NCBI RefSeq assembly: GCF_016925675.1
Contig: NZ_CP070506.1
Location: forward strand, 1,052,501 to 1,116,500
Direction of reading: 5' to 3'
DNA: 64,000 nucleotides
Origin: Pseudomonas hygromyciniae
GTDB lineage: Bacteria; Pseudomonadota; Gammaproteobacteria; Pseudomonadales; Pseudomonadaceae
A program made the position numbers and the translations under genes. Below the pieces are notes generated by a model. That model worked only from the letters and a program-made list of their open reading frames with translations, was not told the DNA's origin and did not search any database. Numbering within the stretch: the stretch's first letter is position 1; each line of letters opens with the position of its first letter. Below are positions 1-9,371 of this stretch, piece by piece.

Positions 1-936
<936 letters not shown>

Positions 937-947
937 ACCGTTGCAAT

Positions 948-977
948 AAAAAAACCGGCCGCGAGGCCGGTTTTTTT
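948..977 (+). terminator. Rho-independent terminator after trxB
   Basis: An inverted repeat (AACCGGCC, loop GCGA, GGCCGGTT) is followed by seven T and preceded by seven A. It starts 11 bases after the trxB stop and could work in both directions. Confidence 0.9.
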
Positions 978-1025
978 GTGTGTAACTGGACGAACACCGC
1001 AATCTCAATCTGGCAATCCAATCAG

Positions 1026-1098
1026 TGTGGGAGCTGGCTTGCCTGCGATGGCGGTGTGACAGCCACCACTGCCATCGCGGGCAAGCCCGGCTCCCACA
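1026..1098. repeat. Paired REP palindrome
   Basis: Two inverted REP arms, TGTGGGAGCTGGCTTGCC and GGGCAAGCCCGGCTCCCACA, flank a short spacer between the convergent trxB and HopJ-family genes. The same arm types recur through the window. Confidence 0.85.
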
Positions 1099-1120
1099 TT
1101 GACCGGGTTTGCAAGCGGGA

Positions 1121-1459
1121 TCAGCGGCGGGTCAAAGGCTGCTGAACAAACTTCACTCCCGCCAACCCGTGCTCGATCAATGCGCGGATATTGCCGTGAT
1201 CTGTGCCCTCAGGCGTCGCCAGTACCGAACGATAATGCTCGCCAAACGCCAGCAACGCCTGCTGGTCGCTCAAGCCTTCGAGTAGTGCCAGGCCCAGGGT
1301 CTTGCACGAGCCTTCGTTCTGCCCGGCGGCGTTTTCTACGCTGCCATTGGTGAAGGCCTGTGGCTGGTAGTCGTAGCCGGCGGCGATAAAGGCCAGGGTA
1401 TCGGCAAACAGGTGTTCGCCGCTGTCGAGGCTGGCGCGCAGGGTGTTGAGGTCAGTCAT
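1121..1459 (-). CDS. HopJ type III effector family protein
   Basis: A 112-residue protein beginning MTDLNTLRASL with the pattern of the HopJ family (PF08888), e.g. FIAAGYDYQPQAFTNG and GQNEGSCKTLGLALLEG. Despite the family name it is a widespread housekeeping-type protein of unknown role, and nothing here suggests secretion. The start at 1459 overlaps the 3' end of the DUF1244 gene by eight bases, implying translational coupling in a leftward operon with folM and folX. A longer reading upstream is an extension through the neighbour's coding region and was not used. Confidence 0.85.
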   Translation of the reverse strand: MTDLNTLRASLDSGEHLFADTLAFIAAGYDYQPQAFTNGSVENAAGQNEGSCKTLGLALLEGLSDQQALLAFGEHYRSVLATPEGTDHGNIRALIEHGLAGVKFVQQPLTRR

Positions 1460-1748
1460 GGGTTTTTCCTTTGGCAAACGCCGCTTGTTGTTCGGCGCTG
1501 GCTTCTTGCTGGTACTGGGCTTTCCACTCGGCGTACGGCATGCCGTACACCACTTCGCGGGCGTCATCGAGGCTGACCTCGATCTGGCGTTCGTCGGCCT
1601 CGGCCTTGTACCACTTGGACAGGCAGTTGCGGCAGAACCCGGCCAGGTTCATCAGGTCGATGTTTTGTACATCCTTGCGGCTGTCCAGGTGCGCAACCAG
1701 TCGGCGGAAGGCAGCTGCTTCAAGTTCCAGGCGTTGTTGATCGGTCAT
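1452..1748 (-). CDS. DUF1244 family protein
   Basis: A protein of about 98 residues (MTDQQRLELEAAAFRRLVAHL...) matching the DUF1244 family, with the conserved DLMNLAGFCRNCLSKWY segment. Its two cysteines (CRNC) could bind metal, but no function is established. A GTG at 1757 would add three residues; the ATG at 1748 is preferred, although neither has a strong ribosome binding site. It sits between folX and the HopJ-family gene on the same strand. Confidence 0.85.
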   Translation of the reverse strand: MTDQQRLELEAAAFRRLVAHLDSRKDVQNIDLMNLAGFCRNCLSKWYKAEADERQIEVSLDDAREVVYGMPYAEWKAQYQQEASAEQQAAFAKGKTHD

Positions 1749-1772
1749 AGGGTTCACGCAGATTCAGGGGGG

Positions 1773-2144
1773 TTAACGGCTGGCCGCCAGCGTAATCGAA
1801 ACCGACTCGGCAAAGCGCAGCGCATGGGGCTTGTCGACTTCGACCTCGGCATACAGCACCGACTCATTGCTCATCACCAGGTCCAGCACTTCCTGGGTCA
1901 GACGTTCGAGCAGGGCAAAGCGGTTGCTTTCGACGTGGGCGATGATGGCCTTGGTGATGGTGCGGTAGTTCAAGGCGTGGTCGATATCGTTGTCGCGCAC
2001 GGCGTCTTGTGCGGCATACAGGATGGTCAGGTTGATCAACACATCTTGCTTGTTGAGGATTTCATCCTCGTTGATGCCAATGAAGGTGCGCAGACACAGG
2101 TCCTTGACCCGGATGCGCGCCATACCTGGTTGAAGTTGTGGCAT
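1773..2144 (-). CDS. folX: Dihydroneopterin triphosphate 2'-epimerase
   Basis: A FolB/FolX-type tunnelling-fold enzyme of 123 residues that epimerises dihydroneopterin triphosphate towards monapterin. The segments [19 protein letters not shown] and [15 protein letters not shown], and the late [17 protein letters not shown], are typical of the family. The start at 2144 is supported by GGAGCA eight bases upstream; a longer reading to 2222 lacks homology and overlaps folM. With folM it forms the tetrahydromonapterin pathway that supplies phenylalanine hydroxylase cofactor in pseudomonads. Assignment as FolX rather than FolB rests mainly on linkage to folM. Confidence 0.88.
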   Translation of the reverse strand: MPQLQPGMARIRVKDLCLRTFIGINEDEILNKQDVLINLTILYAAQDAVRDNDIDHALNYRTITKAIIAHVESNRFALLERLTQEVLDLVMSNESVLYAEVEVDKPHALRFAESVSITLAASR

Positions 2145-2199
2145 TGCTACTTGCTCCGTCCAATCAGTTGCAGGAACCCCAGGCGGGTGGTGTTCGGGT

Positions 2200-2910
2200 T
2201 TACTTGACATGGCGCCCGCCATTGACGGTCAGGGTGGTGCCGGTCACATAAGGGTTGTCCAGCAGGTAACGCACGCTCTGGTAAATCACCTCAGGCCCGG
2301 GTTCGATACCCAGTGCCGACTTGGCCAGGACCTTGGCGCGATAAGCCGCGTCGTCGCCTTCGTTGAACATCACCATGGCTGGCGCGATGCCATTGACCTT
2401 GATCCGAGGCGCGTATTGGGCGGCGAAGGACAGGGTCAGGCTGTCGAGCCCGGCCTTGGTGGCACAGTAGGCGATATGTTGGCGGCTGCCCTTGCGGGTG
2501 ACGTCGTCGCTGATATGCACAATGTCGGCCGGCGTCGAGCCTCTGAGCAAGTCAGCACAATGCAGGTTGATCAAGTACGGTGCAAGCATGTGTACGCTGA
2601 ACATATCGATAAAGGCGTTGGCCTCTTCCCCCGGTGTTTCTGCGGCCCAGGTCGAGGCGTTGTGGATGATCGCCCGTAGGCTATCGGTATGGGTCTTGAG
2701 TTCGCTGATGAACGCCAGGATACCGGCCTCGCACGAGAAGTCGGCAAATACGCCAACCGCGCCACGCTCGCGCAAGGCCTGCACACCGGGACGTTCACTG
2801 CGGTAGCTGAAGATCACCGGTTGCTGTTCATCCAGCAAGCGCTGGGCGCAATGCAGGCCGACACGCTGGCCGGCGCCGGTGATCAAGATCGGGGCGGGGG
2901 TGGAGGTCAT
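2200..2910 (-). CDS. folM: Dihydromonapterin reductase (SDR family)
   Basis: A 236-residue short-chain dehydrogenase/reductase that makes tetrahydromonapterin using NADPH. The N-terminal cofactor motif is TGAGQRVG, in which the usual second Gly is Gln as in FolM/pteridine reductases. The NAS motif is HNAS, and the catalytic Tyr and Lys lie in YCATKAG. The end of the gene is followed by the folX reading frame, and the two are probably co-transcribed. No folE gene lies next to them here, unlike the folM-folE-folX order known from P. aeruginosa. Confidence 0.9.
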   Translation of the reverse strand: MTSTPAPILITGAGQRVGLHCAQRLLDEQQPVIFSYRSERPGVQALRERGAVGVFADFSCEAGILAFISELKTHTDSLRAIIHNASTWAAETPGEEANAFIDMFSVHMLAPYLINLHCADLLRGSTPADIVHISDDVTRKGSRQHIAYCATKAGLDSLTLSFAAQYAPRIKVNGIAPAMVMFNEGDDAAYRAKVLAKSALGIEPGPEVIYQSVRYLLDNPYVTGTTLTVNGGRHVK

Positions 2911-2971
2911 GGGAAGCTCGGGTCGCGGGCAAGCTAAAACTATACCAGCGACCGGCCTGTAGCGGATCGGC

Positions 2972-3532
2972 TCAAACGGTTGCTTCGCCAGGTTTTACCC
3001 GGCGCGGAGCAGGATTGAGCCAGCCGGCCAGCAAATGGGTCGACAGGGGAATGAACAGATAGACCATCAAGGGCGTCAGGGCCAGGGTGCTGACCAGCAC
3101 GCGGCTGAACAAGCCCAACTCGGCCAGCAACGGTTCCAGGCCGACGTTGAACAGCAGCGACACCGGGAAAAACGCCAACCAGATCGCCACGGCCTGTTTC
3201 CAGCGCGGTGGGCGCTGGCCCACCGCGCCAAACCAGCCTTCCATGCCGCTGACACGATGTTCCATGGGGTCGGCGAACAATTCGCTGCCGCGCCCCAGCC
3301 AGGCGCTACGCGAGGCGGAGAACTCCCAGGCGTGCAGGGTCTGCTCGTCGGCGAAGCGGAAGATGATCTGGAACTCGCCACCGTCGGCAGGCGGTGCAAG
3401 CACGCCTGAACCCAAGTAGCCGGGGAAGTCCGTGGCCAGTTGCTCGCCTTCGCGCAGCCAGCTCATCATGTCCTGATAACGACCTTGGGCAGCGCGGCGC
3501 GCGACCATCAAGGTGACGGGTAGGGTAGACAT
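2972..3532 (-). CDS. Antibiotic biosynthesis monooxygenase-like membrane protein
   Basis: A protein of 186 residues. The first ~95 residues look like an ABM dimeric alpha/beta-barrel domain (PVTLMVARRAAQGRYQDMMSWL; FQIIFRFADEQTLHAWEFSASR). The C-terminal part has two or three hydrophobic segments (AVAIWLAFFPVSLLFNVGL; VLVSTLALTPLMVYLFIPL), so the domain would face the cytoplasm while anchored in the inner membrane. The start at 3532 begins the ABM domain directly. The substrate is unknown. It is divergent from the LitR-type regulator across a 214-bp gap. Confidence 0.75.
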   Translation of the reverse strand: MSTLPVTLMVARRAAQGRYQDMMSWLREGEQLATDFPGYLGSGVLAPPADGGEFQIIFRFADEQTLHAWEFSASRSAWLGRGSELFADPMEHRVSGMEGWFGAVGQRPPRWKQAVAIWLAFFPVSLLFNVGLEPLLAELGLFSRVLVSTLALTPLMVYLFIPLSTHLLAGWLNPAPRRVKPGEATV

Positions 3533-3746
3533 TGTGTATCTCCGAATGCGTGGGAGCGCGGCACCGGGTAGGTGGCGTCCCTGGCGAAACCGCAGGGTAG
3601 GGCGGCGACGCAGAAAAACAGGCAAGGATTATTCCTGATTTGACGAAATACACCAGCGGCATTGGACGGCTGGGCAGGTCCCTTGAAAAAGACAGGTATA
3701 AAAGCGTTAAATGGGATCCAACTTCGTATAAGTTCCTGGTCATTCG

Positions 3747-4706
3747 ATGCCTGTAATCACAGCCCTGCCCCCCGGTCTTGAGCATGGCGGTCTAGCCGCC
3801 GCGGATGAGTTGTTCCCGATTCGTGAAGTCGCAAGATTGACAGGTATCAACCCGATCACCTTGCGTGCGTGGGAGCGCCGTTATGGTTTGATCCAGCCGG
3901 TGCGCACCGAAAGTGGGCATCGCCTGTACACGCAGAAGGACATCGAGACCGTTCATCGCATTCTGGATTGGATCGAGCGGGGCGTGGCAGTCAGCAAAGT
4001 CGGCAAGATCCTCGCCCGGGACGATGCGCAGGTGTCTTCACTGCAAGACCAACAGGAAGGCAGCGGTGAGCTTGAGTGGGTGCAGTGGCAGCAGCAGTTG
4101 CAACTGGCCATCGGCGCGTTTGATGAGCTGCAACTGGAGCGCCTGTACGGGCAGGTCTTTGCGGCCTACCCCGCTTCAGTGGCGTTTCAGGACATCCTGA
4201 TGCCCCTTTGGCGCCAATTGCTGCGGCATCAGGGCCGTTTTGGCCAGGCCAGCGAATGGCTGTTTTTCGACAGCTTCTTGCGCGCGCGAATTTCCCAGCG
4301 CCTGCAACTGGCCCGCGCCGGCCGTACGCCGCAGGTACTGCTGGCAGCCATTGCCGGTGAGTGCCGAGAACTGGAATTGCTGGTGGCGGGGCTCATGCTC
4401 AGTGGTGATGAACTGGCCGTGCATGTGCTGAACGTGGGCCAGCCCCTGGATGAGTTGACACTGATCTGCGAGAAGACCCGCCCGCAGGCGCTGGTGCTGT
4501 TCTCCAACCGTTCCCCGACCCATGAGTTGCCCAAGCGGTTGGCGCGATTGGCCCTGACCCTGGAGTGCCCGCTGCTGCTGGCCGGTGATGCCTCCGACAT
4601 GGCCGAGCAGCTACTGGCCGATACTGCCATTGGCTGCCTGGGCAATGAGGGAAGGTTGATGCAGCGGCGCTTGCAGCAGTTCCTCAGGGGAACCCTGGAT
4701 ACCTGA
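3747..4706 (+). CDS. MerR/LitR-type regulator with degenerate cobalamin domain
   Basis: A 319-residue regulator. Residues ~23-90 form a MerR helix-turn-helix (FPIREVARLTGINPITLRAWERRYG). The remainder has the length and fold pattern of CarH/LitR photoreceptors: a helical bundle, then a B12-binding-like domain (QVLLAAIAGECRELELLVAGL). The cobalamin-ligating signature is not conserved: the family's D-x-H-x-x-G is E-C-R-E-L-E, and the linker Glu-His is Glu-Trp. This matches the cobalamin-independent class II LitR of Pseudomonas, known to work with a short LOV protein. One is encoded 0.7 kb downstream on the opposite strand. Confidence 0.82.
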   Translation: MPVITALPPGLEHGGLAAADELFPIREVARLTGINPITLRAWERRYGLIQPVRTESGHRLYTQKDIETVHRILDWIERGVAVSKVGKILARDDAQVSSLQDQQEGSGELEWVQWQQQLQLAIGAFDELQLERLYGQVFAAYPASVAFQDILMPLWRQLLRHQGRFGQASEWLFFDSFLRARISQRLQLARAGRTPQVLLAAIAGECRELELLVAGLMLSGDELAVHVLNVGQPLDELTLICEKTRPQALVLFSNRSPTHELPKRLARLALTLECPLLLAGDASDMAEQLLADTAIGCLGNEGRLMQRRLQQFLRGTLDT

Positions 4707-4708
4707 AT

Positions 4709-5314
4709 TCAGGCATGCACTTCGGGGTGGGCCAGGCGGTGCTGTTGCAGGATGAACTGGCGCAGGCGCTCGGTTTCATCCACATCGTTCTGGCTCAAGC
4801 GGTAGGCAAACAGCCCGCGAGCGGTCTCGCGCTCCAGCGTGCCACGCACCGCAATCCTTTCGTAGCCCGATGGGCTGAACCACATCGAGAATGTCCTGGG
4901 TGGTTTACTGCGACCACGGGACTGCACCAGTAGGCCCTTGAACGATACTTCATGTACCCATAGCGCCCCGGGCTGGCCCTTGACGTTTTCCAGGGCGACC
5001 GGCTCTTCGAGGACCAGGCGCCAAGGCCGGATCATCGGCCCGTCTTCAAAAATGCTCGGTACCCCCAGGCGCAGGTGCAGGGCATGAAACTCGTCCTCCA
5101 CCAATTGCAGGGGAAAGGTCATCTGCTGGTTATCGAACTGCGCCTGGATCGTTACCTGTTCATGGGCCGCCAGGCGCGTGAGCAGGTCGCGGATCTGCGC
5201 GCCGCCATTGACCGTCAGGCTCGACGACACATCCCGCACATTCAGTTGCGGGTTGTGGTGCATGTTCTGGATGAAGTCCAGTTCGTCCTGCGTCAAAAGC
5301 GCGTCGCGTTGCAT
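4709..5314 (-). CDS. Uncharacterised protein with YcgR/PilZ-like features
   Basis: A 201-residue soluble protein of unknown function. The N-terminal half (QIRDLLTRLAAHEQVTIQAQFDNQQMTFPLQL) resembles the flagellar-brake half of YcgR. A later RPWR and EVSFKGLLV pair is reminiscent of the RxxxR and D/NxSxxG c-di-GMP motifs of PilZ domains, but is degenerate. It lies between the LitR-type regulator (convergent, 2-bp gap) and the LOV gene (same strand, 58 bp away), so it may be an output or partner of the light-sensing pair. The PilZ assignment is an inference. Confidence 0.5.
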   Translation of the reverse strand: MQRDALLTQDELDFIQNMHHNPQLNVRDVSSSLTVNGGAQIRDLLTRLAAHEQVTIQAQFDNQQMTFPLQLVEDEFHALHLRLGVPSIFEDGPMIRPWRLVLEEPVALENVKGQPGALWVHEVSFKGLLVQSRGRSKPPRTFSMWFSPSGYERIAVRGTLERETARGLFAYRLSQNDVDETERLRQFILQQHRLAHPEVHA

Positions 5315-5372
5315 TGATGTGGCTCAAGGAAATGCGTGATTAAACTGATTATCACCCTAAAGACCGTGTTTT

Positions 5373-5840
5373 CTAAAGTTTGTTAGATCCGCTCGTCGCT
5401 CGGAGTGCTGCCAGCTCGGCTGTAAGCTGCGCCACCTGGGCTTCAAGCTGGGCTACACGCTGCTGGGCCTTGACCTGAACCGTTACGTCTTTTTGTACGC
5501 CGACGAAGTAAGTCTGCTGATCGGCTGGGTTGTAAACCGTCGATAATGACAGTTCATTCCAGAAGTGCGTGCCGTCCTTACGGTAGTTTCGCAGGATTTC
5601 CCGGCACGCGCCGCCACTGTCCAGGGCGTCGCGAATGGCCATCAGGGCCGGCTGGTCACGGTCACCCGCTTGCAGGAAGCGGCAATCCTGGTAAAGGATG
5701 TCGTCCAGGCTGTAACCGGTCATACGTTCGAAGGCCGGGTTCACGTAAATCAGGGGCTTGTCCTTGCCTTCCCTCTCAGCCACGGAGATTCCGTCGTTGG
5801 AGGCGTTGACCACCATCTGCATCAGCTTGGCGTTGATCAT
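5373..5840 (-). CDS. Short LOV-domain blue-light photoreceptor
   Basis: A 155-residue protein consisting of one LOV/PAS core and a C-terminal coiled coil, with no fused output domain. The flavin-adduct cysteine sits in YQDCRFLQ at residue 53, the same position as I recall for P. putida PpSB1-LOV, with downstream NYRKDGTHFWNELSLS and YFVGVQKDVT. Residues ~118-150 (AQQRVAQLEAQVAQLTAEL) form the amphipathic helix. The start at 5840 (MINAKL) is chosen by alignment with that protein; an ATG at 5852 would add four residues. It probably signals to the nearby LitR-type regulator. Confidence 0.88.
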   Translation of the reverse strand: MINAKLMQMVVNASNDGISVAEREGKDKPLIYVNPAFERMTGYSLDDILYQDCRFLQAGDRDQPALMAIRDALDSGGACREILRNYRKDGTHFWNELSLSTVYNPADQQTYFVGVQKDVTVQVKAQQRVAQLEAQVAQLTAELAALRATSGSNKL

Positions 5841-5943
5841 TGAGCGATCCATAGCGTGTTTGTGGATTTCGTAGTGTAAGACAACTCGCCCGGCCGCCAA
5901 CTGTTAATATCCCAGGTTTTCACTCAACTACAGGATCAGATTG

Positions 5944-6399
5944 ATGAAAGTCGCCATCCTTTCCGGCTCGGTCTATGGCACGGCAGAAGAAGTTGCCCGC
6001 CACGCCATGGATATTCTCAACGTGGCCGGTTTCGAGGCCTGGCATAACCCGCGGGCGAGCCTGGCCGATGTTCAGGCCTTCGCCCCGGACGCCTTTCTGG
6101 CCGTCACCTCCACCACCGGCATGGGCGAATTGCCGGACAACCTGATGCCGCTGTATTCGACGATCCGCGACCAACTGCCCGCCGCCTGGCGCGGTTTGCC
6201 GGGGGCGGTGATCGGCCTGGGCGACGCCAGCTACGGCGATACCTTCTGCGGTGGCGGCGAGCAGATGCGCGAGCTGTTTGGCGAGTTGGGCGTGCGCGAA
6301 GTGCTGCCGATGCTGCGCCTGGATGCCAGCGAAAGCGTCACCCCGGAAGCCGATGCCGAGCCATGGCTGGCAGAGCTGGTCACGGCACTGCGCGGCTGA
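5944..6399 (+). CDS. mioC: MioC-type flavodoxin
   Basis: A 151-residue FMN-binding flavodoxin, a soluble cytoplasmic electron carrier. The N-terminal phosphate-binding loop is SGSVYGTAEEVA, followed by TSTTGMGELPDN and GLGDASYGDTFCGGGEQ, the two flavin-contacting loops. The start at ATG 5944 is preceded by a weak AGGATCAG; a TTG codon immediately upstream could also initiate. The 3' end overlaps that of the convergent LysR gene by 20 bases. The symbol follows common annotation of this family; a specific partner is not evident. Confidence 0.82.
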   Translation: MKVAILSGSVYGTAEEVARHAMDILNVAGFEAWHNPRASLADVQAFAPDAFLAVTSTTGMGELPDNLMPLYSTIRDQLPAAWRGLPGAVIGLGDASYGDTFCGGGEQMRELFGELGVREVLPMLRLDASESVTPEADAEPWLAELVTALRG

Positions 6400-7276
6400 T
6401 CGGATACTCGCGCAGTAACGCCAGCCAGGCCAGGGCAGCTTTCGAGAGATAGGCGCCCTGGCGCCAGATAAAAGCGATGTCCCAGCGCAGGAATTCGGGC
6501 GCTCTGAGTGTCAGGCGCACCACGCCAGGGCGCTCCAGGCCGCGCGCGACCACACTGGGCAGCAGCACCACGCCCTGGCCGGCGGCCACCAGCGCCACGA
6601 GAAAGTCCGCCTGGCCGCTGCGCCCGCTTTCCCGGGGGGTGAAGCCCACCTGCTGGCAGGCCTGGAGTAGCCGGTCATTGAGCACAAAGCTGCGCTGATA
6701 CATCAAAAACGGCGTGTCGGCCAATTCCTCCAAGCCAATCTGCCCACGCTGTGCCAGCGGGTGGTCCACGGGCAGCAGCGCATCCAGGGGTTCATCACAG
6801 AAGGCTTGCCAGGCAAACGCCGGATCGGTGGGCAACAGGCTGCCGCCGACGTCCAGCTCTCCGGCGAGGATCGCCTGTTCGATATTGCGACTGCCGCCCT
6901 CAAGCAATTGGATGCTGACATTGGGGTAGCGCCGGCGATATTCGGCAAACAACCCGGCAAACAGTGTGTCGCCACCCAGTTGCGGCAGGCCCATGCGCAA
7001 CTCGCCACGGGTCAACTGATTCAAGTCGTCCAGCTCGCTCAACAACTCGGTTTGCAGGCGCAGCATCGCCTCGGCCCGTTGCAGCACCACGTGCCCGGCG
7101 GCGGTCAGGCGAACCTGTGAGCCAATGCGGTCGAGCAACGGCGTGCCCAGGCTGTGCTCCAGTTGCGCCACTTGCTTGCTCACGGCGGACTGGCTGATAT
7201 GCAAGGTTTTCCCCGCCTGGGTAAAACCCCCACGGTGGACCACTTCGATAAAACTGCGCAGTTGTTTGAATTCCAT
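6380..7276 (-). CDS. LysR-family regulator, probable controller of lrgAB
   Basis: A 298-residue LTTR with an N-terminal winged HTH (FTQAGKTLHISQSAVSKQVAQLEHSLG) and a periplasmic-binding-protein-like effector domain. It is divergent from the lrgA-lrgB pair across a 92-bp gap, the arrangement of CidR-type regulators that respond to overflow metabolites such as acetate or pyruvate. The start at 7276 begins MEFKQLRSF; a longer reading to 7315 would run into the shared promoter region. The effector is not determinable from sequence. Confidence 0.85.
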   Translation of the reverse strand: MEFKQLRSFIEVVHRGGFTQAGKTLHISQSAVSKQVAQLEHSLGTPLLDRIGSQVRLTAAGHVVLQRAEAMLRLQTELLSELDDLNQLTRGELRMGLPQLGGDTLFAGLFAEYRRRYPNVSIQLLEGGSRNIEQAILAGELDVGGSLLPTDPAFAWQAFCDEPLDALLPVDHPLAQRGQIGLEELADTPFLMYQRSFVLNDRLLQACQQVGFTPRESGRSGQADFLVALVAAGQGVVLLPSVVARGLERPGVVRLTLRAPEFLRWDIAFIWRQGAYLSKAALAWLALLREYPISRAVP

Positions 7277-7368
7277 TACGGTAATTCCAGATTGGAATGG
7301 TTTGTAGTCTAACAATTCGCTTTGGGGATGCTAGGGGGCTCTTTAAAATGAGGGCCTGCGAGGAACCC

Positions 7369-7761
7369 ATGTCTACTAAACGTTTCACCTTCAAACATTT
7401 GGCCCGGTTGCTGGTTGAGCTGCTGGTATTACTGGCGATTTACCTGCTGGGCTGCCAAGTGGCCCTGTGGCTGGCCTGGCCGATTCCGGGCGGGGTCATA
7501 GGCCTGGGCCTGCTGTTGCTGGTGTTCGCCAGTGGCTTGATCAAGCCGGCAGCCCTGCAATTGGGTGCTGGCATGCTGATGGCGGAGATGCTGCTGTTCT
7601 TTATCCCGGCGTTGATGAGCCTGCTCGATTACGGTGGGCTGATGCGCCACGACGGTTGGCGCATTCTGTTGGTGATCGCTCTTAGCACCCTGATGGTGAT
7701 GTTGGTCACGGCATTTACCGTTGAACTCGTCTGCCGCTGGAAGCTGCGCCATGAAGCTTGA
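7369..7761 (+). CDS. lrgA: CidA/LrgA family membrane protein
   Basis: A 130-residue inner-membrane protein with four hydrophobic segments and the family motif WPIPGGVIGLGLLLLVF. CidA/LrgA proteins form holin-like oligomers and, with LrgB, are linked to pyruvate/by-product transport and cell lysis control. The start at 7369 has GAGGA seven bases upstream. The end overlaps the lrgB start by 11 bases, indicating coupled translation. Confidence 0.88.
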   Translation: MSTKRFTFKHLARLLVELLVLLAIYLLGCQVALWLAWPIPGGVIGLGLLLLVFASGLIKPAALQLGAGMLMAEMLLFFIPALMSLLDYGGLMRHDGWRILLVIALSTLMVMLVTAFTVELVCRWKLRHEA

Positions 7762-8437
7762 ATTGATGCCGCTGTTCTGGCTGGCCCTGACCCTTGTGGC
7801 CTATGGCTTCAGCCGCTGGATCTACCGGCGTACCGGGCGCTACCTGCTGTCGCCGCTGATCCTGGTACCCGCGCTGCTGCTGGCGGTGGCCGTGCCGCTG
7901 AACACCGCCTATGCCGAGTACGCCACCGACACCCATTGGCTGATGCTGGTGTTGGGACCGGTGACGGTGGCGTTCGCCATCCCGATCTGGCAGCAGCGCC
8001 AGCTGTTGATACGCCACTGGTCGGCATTGTTGCTGGGGATGCTGGCGGGTAGCGCGGCGTCCATCGGCACTTCTTTCGGTCTGGCCAAGGCGCTGGCTCT
8101 GGACAGTTCGGTCACCCTGTCATTGGTGCCGCGCTCGATCACCACGCCCTTTGCCATGCCCCTGGCCCACGACCTGGGCGGCGTGCCGGAACTCACGGCG
8201 GTATTCGTGATGTTCACCGGTGTGTTCGGTGCGCTGCTTGGCGGGGTGCTGCTCAAGTGGTTGCCGCTGCGCAGCGCCCTGGCGCGGGGCGCGTTGTTTG
8301 GCGTGGGCGCCCACGGTGCTGGCGTCAGTCGTGCCCATGAAGTGGGCGGCGAAGAGGGCTCGGTGGCGGGGCTGGTGATGGTGCTGACGGGGCTGCTCAA
8401 CCTGTTTGCCGCACCTTTATTGGCGTCGCTTCTCTGA
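7751..8437 (+). CDS. lrgB: LrgB family membrane protein
   Basis: A 228-residue polytopic inner-membrane protein of the LrgB/CidB family, with TSIGTSFG-like glycine-rich loops (AASIGTSFGLAKALALDSSVTLSLVPRSIT region) and the conserved GAHGAGVSRAHEVGGEEGSVAG motif near the C-terminus. Its start lies inside the last codons of lrgA. The pair acts together and is likely controlled by the divergent LysR regulator. Confidence 0.9.
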   Translation: MKLELMPLFWLALTLVAYGFSRWIYRRTGRYLLSPLILVPALLLAVAVPLNTAYAEYATDTHWLMLVLGPVTVAFAIPIWQQRQLLIRHWSALLLGMLAGSAASIGTSFGLAKALALDSSVTLSLVPRSITTPFAMPLAHDLGGVPELTAVFVMFTGVFGALLGGVLLKWLPLRSALARGALFGVGAHGAGVSRAHEVGGEEGSVAGLVMVLTGLLNLFAAPLLASLL

Positions 8438-8588
8438 CACCACATTGTACGAATCCGAACTATCCTCACGGTTGACTCGCTCGGTCATCAAGCTGGCTGC
8501 CAACGCAACTACGGCTTGCCCGAGGTCTGACTAGACTGGCCCTCCAGTCCAAAAATAATAAGAACACCACAGCGTCGAGGTCATTGCC

Positions 8589-9371
8589 GTGAGCCTAGCC
8601 ACCGTTCAATCGACACAGAGTGTAAAAGACCAGGTCAGCGCTGCCGAATGGCAGGCCCGTATCGACCTTGCAGCCTGCTATCGCCTGGTGGCCATGCATG
8701 GCTGGGATGATCTGATTTTCACCCACATTTCGGCCAAGGTGCCGGGTACCGAAGACTTCCTGATCAACCCGTTCGGGCTGATGTTCCACGAAATCACCGC
8801 CTCCAGTCTGGTCAAGGTCGACCAGGCCGGCAACAAGCTGATGGACAGCCCCTACGAGATCAATCCGGCGGGCTACACCATCCACAGCGCGGTACACGAG
8901 GTTCGCCACGACGTGGTGTGCGTATTGCACACCCATACCGCCGCCGGCGTGGCCGTCTCGGCGCAGAAACAGGGCGTGCTGCCGATCAGCCAGCAATCGT
9001 TGTTCGTGCTCTCGAGCCTGGCTTATCACGCCTACGAAGGTGTGGCGCTGAACCACGAGGAAAAGGCCCGCCTGCAAGCCGACCTGGGGCCGAACAATTT
9101 CCTGATGCTGCACAACCATGGCCTGCTGACCTGCGGCGCGACCATCGCCGATACCTTCCTGATGATGTTCACCTTCCAGCGCGCTTGCGATATCCAGGTG
9201 CTGGCGCAAAACGGCGGGGCCGAATTGATCGCCATCGAGCCGCAGATTCTGGCGGGGGCCAAGGCGATGATTGCCGGCGTGACCAAGAGCGCCCAAGGCA
9301 TGGGCGGGGCATTGGCCTGGCCGGCGTTGCTGCGCAAGCTCGATCAACAAGACCCTGGATACCGACTCTAA
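8589..9371 (+). CDS. Class II aldolase/adducin family protein
   Basis: A 260-residue cytoplasmic protein of the zinc-dependent class II aldolase fold. Metal ligands are visible as HTHTAAG and the later LHNHGLLTCG. The conserved early segment is MHGWDDLIFTHISAKVPG. Family members act on phosphorylated sugars or on other hydroxy-carbonyl compounds, and the substrate here is not known. It starts with GTG at 8589 behind GAGGT. Its stop TAA overlaps the ATG of the hydrolase, so the two are co-translated. Confidence 0.85.
   Translation: MSLATVQSTQSVKDQVSAAEWQARIDLAACYRLVAMHGWDDLIFTHISAKVPGTEDFLINPFGLMFHEITASSLVKVDQAGNKLMDSPYEINPAGYTIHSAVHEVRHDVVCVLHTHTAAGVAVSAQKQGVLPISQQSLFVLSSLAYHAYEGVALNHEEKARLQADLGPNNFLMLHNHGLLTCGATIADTFLMMFTFQRACDIQVLAQNGGAELIAIEPQILAGAKAMIAGVTKSAQGMGGALAWPALLRKLDQQDPGYRL

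Noticed and set aside
8918..9370. N-terminal extension of the alpha/beta hydrolase overlapping the aldolase gene
   Set aside because: The extension is an Arg-rich shadow of the aldolase frame. The family homology starts at ATG 9371, coupled to the aldolase stop.
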